A stretch of 64,000 nt of DNA from Microbacterium aoyamense (lineage in GTDB: Bacteria > Actinomycetota > Actinomycetes > Actinomycetales > Microbacteriaceae), in NCBI RefSeq assembly GCF_023155855.1, contig NZ_JAKNUT010000006.1, positions 186,001 through 250,000 on the forward strand. Reading direction: 5' to 3'. Below the pieces are notes generated by a model. It was not told the DNA's origin, did not search any database, and saw nothing but the letters and a program-made list of their open reading frames with translations. Of the stretch, positions 35,392 through 42,633 are shown one piece after another (the stretch's first letter is position 1; each line of letters opens with the position of its first letter). Both the position numbers and the translations under genes were made by a program.

Positions 35392-36185
35392 ACACAAGAG
35401 CGTCCGACACAACTACGCAGCACCTACCCCGATCGATTGCTGTGCTGAGCGATCAAGATTATCTCGACGCCTTCAATGACCCGAGCACGATCGACCAACT
35501 CGAAGACGCGGAGTCTGTCGTGATCCCCTTCTCGATCGAACCCGAGGTCAACGACGAGCGGGCAACGGCGGCCAGACAGCTTCTCAAAGAGTCGGGTCAG
35601 CTCGCATCAGGCACTCTCCTCATTCAAAGTCCCTACGACACGGGGACATATGTGAGCGCATCCGAAGCCATCGAGACGTTCGCCGTCGCGAAGTACCACC
35701 ACTTCGCTGTCGTCGCGTCGTTTCTAGGAGCGCGTTCCTTGCGCGTCACCGATGCCAAAGTGGAGCGAACTGCGGGGGATGCGAAGGCAGCAGCGAAGGT
35801 CGGCGCGAAGACGGTCGGAGTGGATGCGCACCTGAGCGCGGATATTGCATCCGACCTGAAGGCCCAACTCGCTCTCGAGACTGACTTCGCCGGCTCCGAT
35901 CCCGATCCAGACGAGGCGCTCGCATACATTCGCGAGCACAATCTCCTCGGCGAGCACTCGATGACCGCACTTGTCGCTCTACGACGAGGCAAGAACCCCG
36001 TGTTGCGCTACCAGCTGACGCTGGATGCGACGAAGGAGTCGCAGATGAACATCGACAGCGCGCTGAAGGTGTCGGCGGGTCTCCCCAAGCTCGTCGATGT
36101 GGGAGGCACGTTCGCCGCGTCAACGAGGGCCGTGGGGAGCATCAAGATCACCACCGAGATCACCTTCCCCAAGCCCAAGGAGTAG
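35388..36185 (+). CDS. Unknown soluble protein, last gene of the FRG/GTPase operon
   Basis: A 265-residue protein with no signal or clear membrane helix. The middle (about 85-165) is Ala/Val-rich with alternating charges, for example AVVASFLGARSLRVTDAKVE and AAKVGAKTVGVDAHLSADIA. The C-terminus has an amphipathic, beta-looking end, SIKITTEITFPKPKE. ATG 35388 has AGGAGGG seven bases upstream and overlaps the previous stop (ATGA). An effector or ligand-binding role is possible, but nothing in the sequence settles it. It converges on the pentapeptide-repeat gene with an eleven-base gap. Confidence 0.75.
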   Translation: MNTRASDTTTQHLPRSIAVLSDQDYLDAFNDPSTIDQLEDAESVVIPFSIEPEVNDERATAARQLLKESGQLASGTLLIQSPYDTGTYVSASEAIETFAVAKYHHFAVVASFLGARSLRVTDAKVERTAGDAKAAAKVGAKTVGVDAHLSADIASDLKAQLALETDFAGSDPDPDEALAYIREHNLLGEHSMTALVALRRGKNPVLRYQLTLDATKESQMNIDSALKVSAGLPKLVDVGGTFAASTRAVGSIKITTEITFPKPKE

Positions 36186-36196
36186 CGCCGCGCTAG

Positions 36197-37756
36197 TCAG
36201 CTCTCCCCGTGAGTGGCCGAGAGCTTGTCGGCCTCCTTCGCTGCCGCTCCGAAGAAGCCCTCGATGTCCGACAGGTCGCCCTCCCAGCGCACGATTCGCG
36301 GGTCATCCACCTGAACGGCTCGGGGATCGGGATCGATGGGCAACGCGGCATCCGCCTCCCGAATCCATCGCCACTGGGCGATACCGCGCATGTCGCTGAA
36401 CTCGATGAGCAGTCTCGCGCCATCGGCCTGGGCATAGGAACGCTCGAAGAGACGCGCCGCTCCCCGCATCACCGCCGACCATCGCCTCGTCTGGCTTTCC
36501 GCATCGCGATGCACGTTGCCGCGCAGGATCTGGGCCAGGAGCGACACGCGCGATCCGCGGCAGGCGTAGGTCCACGCATACGAGTTCATCCCGTGACCAT
36601 TCATGCCGAGCACGAACCCGTCGTCGAGATCCGCCTCGCGCAGACGTGCCGACAGCCCCTCGAAGAAGTACAGCGCTACGGGCTCGATGCCCGCCCAGGA
36701 TGGACTGCGAAATTGCGTCGCGGCGTCTTGAACGATGTCGAATCCCTCATCGAGCGGTATGTACGGGAGCGCCATGTCTTCCGAGAGGAAAAGGTCGATC
36801 ATCGCGCGACGAACACTGTCATCCGTCGTGAGCCAACCGGGCGCGGCATCGGTCCAGTCGAGGCCCTCGAGTCGGCAATCGGCGAATCGCGTGCCCATGA
36901 ACTCGGCCGCCAGGGCGTTGGCTTCCCTGAGGTCGCACCGCAACAACTCCACACCGTTGAATCGCGCGTTGGTAAGGTCGGCGTCCGCGAACCCGACGTC
37001 GCGCACACGCGCGGGCCGAGGCTGCTCCGGAACGAAGAACAGCGTCGACTCGCGAGACTTGACTTCACGCGCGGTCTCACCGAACTCCGCTCGAGACAGG
37101 TCCGCCCCGTCGAAGATCACCGAGTGAAGCGTCGCGTCCGTAAAGTCCGCGTCCTCCAGGCGCGCATCGGCGAACAGCACGCGTTCGAGTGTGGCGCCGA
37201 TGAACGTCGCCATGTCGAGTCGCGCCCGTGGCCAGGTGACATCCCGCAGCTTCGCGCGCGAGAAGTCGGCCACCGGCAGTTCGACCTCGATCGTCGACTG
37301 GCCGGCAGCGGTCGGAGCGACGAACTCGCACCCGATGAACTTCGCGGCCTCTCCTTGGATCCAATTGAATCCGCACGACCGGAAGATCGAGAAGCTGAAG
37401 TCGGCTCCTTCGAGGAGTCCACCGAGAATCGTCGCCTGATCGAAAGCGACGCCGGTCAGCGTTGCCCGCGCGAGGTTCACGTTGAGCAGTTGCGAGCGGT
37501 CGAACGAGGAGTCTCGGAACGATGACGTGCGCCCATCGACTTCGCGGAACGTCGTGTTCCTGAACTCGCACTCATCGAAGCGCGCTCCGACGACACTCCC
37601 CCCTTCGAATCGGACGTCGTCGAACACCGCACCCGTGAGATCCCGCCCAGCCCACGTGATGTCGATGAACGTACAGCGGATGAACTCCGCAAAACGCAGA
37701 TCCTCGCCGGCGATCGCGTCGCCACGGAGCGCCAGGTTCTCGTAGGTACCGCTCAT
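36197..37756 (-). CDS. Pentapeptide-repeat protein with unknown C-terminal domain
   Basis: A 519-residue protein. Residues about 5-310 form a long pentapeptide-repeat region (A(D/N)LxF-type units such as ADLTNARFNG, ADFTDATLHSVIFDGADLSR), which would fold as a right-handed quadrilateral beta-helix mimicking DNA's shape and charge. A C-terminal domain of about 200 residues has no recognised family; it contains FVLGMNGHGMNSYAWTYACR and RGIAQWRWIREAD. The gene follows the NERD-helicase gene with a four-base overlap, so they are co-translated. Such helices can bind or shield DNA-acting enzymes; here perhaps the partner helicase or a phage enzyme (inference). Confidence 0.85.
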   Translation of the reverse strand: MSGTYENLALRGDAIAGEDLRFAEFIRCTFIDITWAGRDLTGAVFDDVRFEGGSVVGARFDECEFRNTTFREVDGRTSSFRDSSFDRSQLLNVNLARATLTGVAFDQATILGGLLEGADFSFSIFRSCGFNWIQGEAAKFIGCEFVAPTAAGQSTIEVELPVADFSRAKLRDVTWPRARLDMATFIGATLERVLFADARLEDADFTDATLHSVIFDGADLSRAEFGETAREVKSRESTLFFVPEQPRPARVRDVGFADADLTNARFNGVELLRCDLREANALAAEFMGTRFADCRLEGLDWTDAAPGWLTTDDSVRRAMIDLFLSEDMALPYIPLDEGFDIVQDAATQFRSPSWAGIEPVALYFFEGLSARLREADLDDGFVLGMNGHGMNSYAWTYACRGSRVSLLAQILRGNVHRDAESQTRRWSAVMRGAARLFERSYAQADGARLLIEFSDMRGIAQWRWIREADAALPIDPDPRAVQVDDPRIVRWEGDLSDIEGFFGAAAKEADKLSATHGES

Positions 37757-39483
37757 TGCTGCCCTGCCTGTTCGATCACGACCGCTTGGTACTTCGCCCT
37801 AGACAGCGCGACGTAGAGCAGGTCGTCCCAATCGAGCTCGTGCTTCTGCGCCCATTCGCGAGCATCCGGCCCGACGTCGGTGATGATGACGGCATCCGCC
37901 TCGATGCCCTTGAGCTTCGAGATCGACCCGAACCGCGCGCGGCCCGCGGCATCCCCGAGGTTCGCCCGCAGCCAGCGCACGTCATCGGCGTGTGCCGGCT
38001 CATCGAGCTCGCCGGCCACAATCCGTGCCGCAAGCGAGCGCGACCCCCACGGGCTCAGGATGACGACGTCGCTCAGGCTGTACTGCTGGGCGAGGAGCTT
38101 CACGACACCCGCGAGCGTCGCCGCTTCGCTGCCCGCCGATGCCGCGATGCGCTCAGCGCCACCCGGAGTCGTGCTCGGCAATCGATGCGACGTATGCCCG
38201 AACGGTCGCCCGACGATCAGTTCGGCCTTCGCCACCAGCGCCGGCGCCTGCCGACAGTTGCGGCGGATGCGGGCGCGCACGAGATCGGGCATTCGCGCCT
38301 TGGTCACTTCGAACGGATCCACGCGCTCGGCCATGGGGCGCATGATCTGCTGTCGCTCATCGCCCGCGAACATCAATCGCGCATCCGGCGCCGCGAGCGC
38401 GGCGAGGACGTCGAGCAGCAGCGGGTTGCCTGCGATGTCCTGGAACTCGTCGACGATCACGTTGCGGTAGCCACCGCGCTCGGGGTGACCAGCGAGCGCC
38501 TGCAGAGCCTTCGTCGGCAGATCGCGCTGGAACCAGTCGTTCGACGCGTCGGCGGGGTGCTCCGCGAGACCTGCGACCCGGAGCATCACTGATCCGAGGT
38601 CGCCCACGGCGAGCGGCCCCGGCAGGACCCGAGTGGTCGCACGCAGACGATCGGCCATCACGACGTTCCAGCACGTGAGCAGGGTCTTCTCGCCCCGCTT
38701 GATCGCATCGATCGCCGCTTGCGCGACGAGATGGCTCTTGCCGCTGCCGGCGGGCCCGTCGAAGTAGACGGCGCGATTGTCCGCGACCAGCTCGAGCGCG
38801 AAGCGCTGCTCGGCCAAGAGCGCGGCCTCGCGGCGATCGGCCTCGCGCCGAGCGTCCCGCTCGTCTGCCTCGACGCTGAAGTCCCGGGCGAGCGCGCCGA
38901 TGAGGCGCTCCACCTTCTCGGCCGTGACCCCGGCGGGGTCGTGGTCCACGTGATCGGCTCCGGAGTGCCAGCCGATGTGCTCGTCGAGCACCTTCTCGAC
39001 GATCGCAGCCGGGTGAGCGAGGTCGTCGGCCCACGCGAGCTCCCACTCGAAGAAGCTCAGGTCGGACGGCGCGCGATCACCGAACTGATGCCGGCCGATC
39101 GAGGTGAACCACAGCAGGCGCGCGAACGGCTCGTCGCCGTCGATCACTCCTTGGCGAAGGAGATACGACCGGATGCTGCGCGAAGCGCCGTCGACCTGCT
39201 CCAGCGGGCTCTTGTGAGGGTGGGGCGTGCCGTCGAGCGTCCACACCCCGTCGCGATAGTCGATCGACTTCGGCGCCTTCGCTTCGATGACGAGGATGCC
39301 GCGCCCGGGCACCGCCACGACGAAGTCGGCTTCACCCATGAGCTTGTCGACGTGCTGCCGGACGACCAGCGAATGGAACACGACCCAGTCGGTCCGGTCC
39401 ATCATGCCGGCGAAGGCATCGAAGAGGCGACGCTCCGACCAGTTGGCTCCCGCCCGGGCGGTGGACGGGATCATTCGCGGCAT
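37753..39483 (-). CDS. NERD-domain superfamily 1 helicase
   Basis: A 576-residue protein. The N-terminal NERD nuclease-related domain (about 12-160) has KLMGEADFVVAVPGRGILVI followed by EAKAPK, the D...ExK-type active site. The helicase part has Walker A YFDGPAGSGKSHLVAQ (about residue 265), Walker B VIVDEFQDIAGN, motif III AGDERQQIMRP, and a C-terminal LLYVALSRAKYQAVVIE (motif VI). This is UvrD/DUF2075-like. NERD-helicases are found in defence islands and on plasmids. Start ATG 39483 is MPRMIPS; an upstream in-frame Met would add an unlikely Arg-rich leader. It overlaps the pentapeptide-repeat gene by four bases. Confidence 0.87.
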   Translation of the reverse strand: MPRMIPSTARAGANWSERRLFDAFAGMMDRTDWVVFHSLVVRQHVDKLMGEADFVVAVPGRGILVIEAKAPKSIDYRDGVWTLDGTPHPHKSPLEQVDGASRSIRSYLLRQGVIDGDEPFARLLWFTSIGRHQFGDRAPSDLSFFEWELAWADDLAHPAAIVEKVLDEHIGWHSGADHVDHDPAGVTAEKVERLIGALARDFSVEADERDARREADRREAALLAEQRFALELVADNRAVYFDGPAGSGKSHLVAQAAIDAIKRGEKTLLTCWNVVMADRLRATTRVLPGPLAVGDLGSVMLRVAGLAEHPADASNDWFQRDLPTKALQALAGHPERGGYRNVIVDEFQDIAGNPLLLDVLAALAAPDARLMFAGDERQQIMRPMAERVDPFEVTKARMPDLVRARIRRNCRQAPALVAKAELIVGRPFGHTSHRLPSTTPGGAERIAASAGSEAATLAGVVKLLAQQYSLSDVVILSPWGSRSLAARIVAGELDEPAHADDVRWLRANLGDAAGRARFGSISKLKGIEADAVIITDVGPDAREWAQKHELDWDDLLYVALSRAKYQAVVIEQAGQQ

Positions 39484-39563
39484 GGCGCCAGCGTATCGGC
39501 GGCTGACTCGTGGGTCTTCGCGCGCCGCACCCAGGTCCTCACTCTCGTCGACGTCTCCGGCCG

Positions 39564-39591
39564 TTGGGTCGACGTCGATGCGGCGTAATAG
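39564..39591 (+). promoter_or_regulatory. Possible promoter for the DUF6361-PLD-helicase operon
   Basis: TTGGGT (39564-39569), then 16 bases, then TAATAG (39586-39591), lies 21 bases upstream of the leader ORF start at 39613. Both hexamers match the consensus only in part, so this is a weak candidate in a 206-bp divergent region. Confidence 0.3.
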
Positions 39592-39612
39592 GGTGAGCCC
39601 GGGGAGGAGCAC

Positions 39613-39690
39613 ATGGAAGCGGTCGAGCAGTTCGTCGCACTCGCGACGGGGTCGGAGCGGCACGTGCCCCCGCCGAGGCTCGCTGCCTGA
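39613..39690 (+). CDS. 25-residue leader ORF coupled to the DUF6361 gene
   Basis: ATG 39613 has the very strong site GGGGAGGAG four bases upstream. The frame encodes 25 residues starting MEAVEQFVALATGSERHVPP and ends in TGA that overlaps the DUF6361 start (TGATG, 39688-39692). It mirrors the leader ORF at 31679, though the sequences are unrelated. A coupled leader peptide or small protein is likely; no function is known. Confidence 0.5.
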   Translation: MEAVEQFVALATGSERHVPPPRLAA

Positions 39691-40889
39691 TGCCGTCTCT
39701 CATCGCGTGGCTCGACGCGTCGAGCGAAGAGCAGCGCCGCATGCGCGACATCATCCGCCTCTTCGCCGAACGCGAGAGTCGCGACGAACTCGGTCTCGGA
39801 CAAATTCGCGACGGCATCGCCGACGCACTGTTCCCCGGCACTTCCACGCTGCTGACGCGGGCACGGTACCTGTTGTTCGTTCCGTGGGCCTACCGCAAGG
39901 CCGCAGGGCGCAAAGACGCGACCGGCGACGCCGCACAGTTCGAGCGAGACACCATTCGGGCTTTGAAAGACGCGGGTGATTACGCCGGACTGCTCGGCAT
40001 GCAGGCCGGCGAAGCGCTCAAGAACCTGCCGTCGGCGATCTATTGGACGATGCTTCGCCACTACGGCATCCTGTCCGACGCATCGCTCACGCGCGACGAT
40101 GCGCTCCGGCTCGAAGGCATGCGTGCGGCGCCCGACGATCTCAGCGAACACAAGCGATTCCGCGCGTGGTCGACGACCCTCCCGGACGCGCCCGACGGCT
40201 TCCCGAAGTCGCTTCCCGGCGGGTTCGCGCTGCAGCGCGACGAGGCCGAGTGGCTCCGCGATCGCATTCTCGACCAGGCCCCCGACACCCTCATCGCTCA
40301 TCTCGCCGTCGAACGCCCCGACCGCGAGAGCCCCGCGCCATGGGCGGATGCCGCCGCCATCGCTGTTTCGGGGGATGCGCACGTCATGCTCGACGATGCC
40401 CGCGCATTCTCATCACTCATGCACGGCGCCCAGTTGCTCTACAACCTCATGCTCGCCGAGGAATACGAAGCTGCCGGGTACGAGAAGCTCGCCGAACCGA
40501 CCGCCGGGTTTCGCGACCGTCTCGACCGCTGGTCGGATGAGCTCATCGATCTGCGCTCCTGGGACCTCGACCTGCTGCTCGCCCGCGTCGAGCTGACCCG
40601 AGGGTCGCCGATCAATCCGCAGTCTCGCCGGTTCGTCCGCAACTGGCGAGACCTGCTCATCGAACACGGCAGCGCGATCGCCGACAGCGCCGAGTTGCGC
40701 GACTTCATGGCTCGTCGCGAGCGTCAGCACAAGGGCGCGCAGGCGAGACTGGGCAATCGTGCTCGCCTCGCGACCTGGGGCGGAAGCTCGGGCGCCGGCG
40801 CGCTCGTGTTCCGGTGGCCGCAGGTACGCGGCATCCTGCTCGACATCCACGACGGCCTCGCACGGAGGGACGGAGTGACGGATGCTTGA
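39690..40889 (+). CDS. DUF6361-family protein
   Basis: A 399-residue soluble protein matching, from memory, the DUF6361 family. It opens PSLIAWLDASSEEQRRMRDI and has LFPGTSTLLTRARYLLFVPW, the most recognisable motif, at about 48-67. Helical segments follow, with YILD-type and WDLDLLLARVELTRGSPINP near 310. The last 60 residues are basic. No catalytic motif was seen. It is the first main gene of an operon with a phospholipase D protein and a helicase, overlapping the former by eight bases. Such three-gene sets look like a nucleic-acid-targeting module with DUF6361 as the specificity or adaptor subunit (inference). Confidence 0.82.
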   Translation: MPSLIAWLDASSEEQRRMRDIIRLFAERESRDELGLGQIRDGIADALFPGTSTLLTRARYLLFVPWAYRKAAGRKDATGDAAQFERDTIRALKDAGDYAGLLGMQAGEALKNLPSAIYWTMLRHYGILSDASLTRDDALRLEGMRAAPDDLSEHKRFRAWSTTLPDAPDGFPKSLPGGFALQRDEAEWLRDRILDQAPDTLIAHLAVERPDRESPAPWADAAAIAVSGDAHVMLDDARAFSSLMHGAQLLYNLMLAEEYEAAGYEKLAEPTAGFRDRLDRWSDELIDLRSWDLDLLLARVELTRGSPINPQSRRFVRNWRDLLIEHGSAIADSAELRDFMARRERQHKGAQARLGNRARLATWGGSSGAGALVFRWPQVRGILLDIHDGLARRDGVTDA

Positions 40890-42633
40890 GCCCCAGTCCC
40901 GCGCCGCGCTGACGGAGCAGCTCAAGCCGCCGACCGGATTCGAGCTCGTCCACGCGGTCGGCACGACCTTCACGCTCGATCTCGCAACGGCTCTCGCGGT
41001 GCCGCTGTCTTTCGCGTCACATCGGCTCTCGGTGCAAGACGACACCCTCGGCGTGCTCGATGCGATCCGGCGCGCGGCAGATCGCATCGACATCTTCGCG
41101 CAGGCGGGCGAGATCTCTATGGGCGCGCGCTCTGATCTCGTCGCCTTCCTCGAACCGATGATCCACCCCGTCGCCGTGCGTCGCGGGCTCTTCCACCCCA
41201 AGGTGTGGTTCCTCGAGTACACCAACGGCACCGCGATCGAGTACCGCTTCATCTGCGCAAGCCGCAACCTGACTGCTGATCGCAGTTGGGATGCCGTCGT
41301 GCGTCTCGATGGCAAGCCGGGCGACAGTGAGGCGACCAACCGCCCGCTCGTCGATCTGCTCCGCTATCTCCCGGCTCTCGCCGTGCAGGATCTCGAGGAC
41401 GAACGGCGAGCGCGCATCGACGCCCTGGCCGAGCGCTGGCGCACGATCGCATGGGAGCGCCCCGACCCGATGCGCAGCATCGCGTTCCATGCGCTCGGCA
41501 TTCCCGGGTCGCAGATGCCCGATGTGCGCGGGCAACGTTCCCTGATCATGTCGCCCTTCCTGTCCGACGATGGGCTCGCGATGCTGCGCCGCGGCATCCG
41601 CAGTGAGACACACGTCGTCTCTCGGGCGGAAAGCATGGACCGCCTGAAACCACCGTCGTTGAAGGCGGTTCTGCACGTGCTCGACGATGCCGCGACATAC
41701 TCGGGCGACGACGACGACAGCCCGTTCGTTCCGCCCGGCGAGCGTCTTTCGGGGCTGCATGCGAAGGCGATCGTCGTCGACAGAAAAGACGGCGCGCACG
41801 TCTTCCTGGGGTCGGCGAACGCGACAGCCGCCGCGTGGCAGCTCAACGTCGAGGTGATGGTCGAGATGGTGGGCTCGGTTCCGCAGGTCGGTGTGAACGC
41901 CACACTTGAGGCACTGGGCGACCTCGTCGAGGAGTACCAGACCGAGGGCGGCGCTCAGCCCGATCCTCAGGAAGAGATCGATCGACGACTCGAGGCACTC
42001 GTGCGCGGGCTGGCGCGGACGAGGTTCTCCGTTCGGGTGATCCCCGCCGGGCCGTTCGCCCTTCGCGTCTGGGCCGACGAGCCGATCGTGGTGAGTGACG
42101 ACCTCACACTGCGCTGGCACCTTCTCACGCGTCCCGACGTCGGAGGCATGCACCTCGAGGGTACCGAGCCCGCCGAAGCGACGGTGCACAGCATCCCGCT
42201 CGCCGACATCACCCCCTTCATCGTTCTGGCCGTGCGCGATGCGCTCGGCAACGAGCGTCGCACGATCGTCGTGGCGCGGCTGCTCGACGACGTCGCCGAC
42301 CGGCGGGATGCCGTCATCGCACGACAGCTCACCGACCGCGCGGCCTTCATCCGCCTGCTTACGCTGCTGCTCGAGCTGTCGGGTGCGTCGATCTTGTCGA
42401 GTGCAGGAGGCGGCGGTGCGGGCTTCTTCGGAGATCGGGATGCCGTCGGCACCGGTCTCTTCGAAGCGCTCGTCCGCGCGGTCGGCGACGGTCATCGCGG
42501 GCTCGCCGATGCTCGCCGCATCATCGACTACGTGCGCGCCCACGATGAGAAAGCGGTCTTGCCCGACGGATTCGATGAACTGTGGAGTCAGGTGTGGCAA
42601 GCGCACCTCGAGCTGACGGAGGCGGCGTCGTGA
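40882..42633 (+). CDS. Phospholipase D-family nuclease with two HxK motifs
   Basis: A 583-residue protein with two HKD half-sites: FHPKVWFLEYTNG with ICASRNLTADRSWD (His105, Lys107, Asn129), and SGLHAKAIVVDR with HVFLGSANATAAAWQ (His293, Lys295, Asn313). The pair would form one PLD active site. In this context a nuclease acting on DNA or RNA is more likely than a lipase. A long C-terminal half (about 350-583) is not recognised and may bind partners. It overlaps the DUF6361 gene by eight bases and the helicase gene by four (GTGA). DrmC of DISARM is also a PLD protein, but that is a different operon and shorter. Confidence 0.87.
   Translation: MLEPQSRAALTEQLKPPTGFELVHAVGTTFTLDLATALAVPLSFASHRLSVQDDTLGVLDAIRRAADRIDIFAQAGEISMGARSDLVAFLEPMIHPVAVRRGLFHPKVWFLEYTNGTAIEYRFICASRNLTADRSWDAVVRLDGKPGDSEATNRPLVDLLRYLPALAVQDLEDERRARIDALAERWRTIAWERPDPMRSIAFHALGIPGSQMPDVRGQRSLIMSPFLSDDGLAMLRRGIRSETHVVSRAESMDRLKPPSLKAVLHVLDDAATYSGDDDDSPFVPPGERLSGLHAKAIVVDRKDGAHVFLGSANATAAAWQLNVEVMVEMVGSVPQVGVNATLEALGDLVEEYQTEGGAQPDPQEEIDRRLEALVRGLARTRFSVRVIPAGPFALRVWADEPIVVSDDLTLRWHLLTRPDVGGMHLEGTEPAEATVHSIPLADITPFIVLAVRDALGNERRTIVVARLLDDVADRRDAVIARQLTDRAAFIRLLTLLLELSGASILSSAGGGGAGFFGDRDAVGTGLFEALVRAVGDGHRGLADARRIIDYVRAHDEKAVLPDGFDELWSQVWQAHLELTEAAS

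Noticed and set aside
40882..42633. DrmC of the DISARM locus
   Set aside because: It is a PLD protein, but it is 583 residues long, has two HxK motifs plus a large extra domain, and is coupled to DUF6361 and another helicase on the opposite strand, about 10 kb from drmB.
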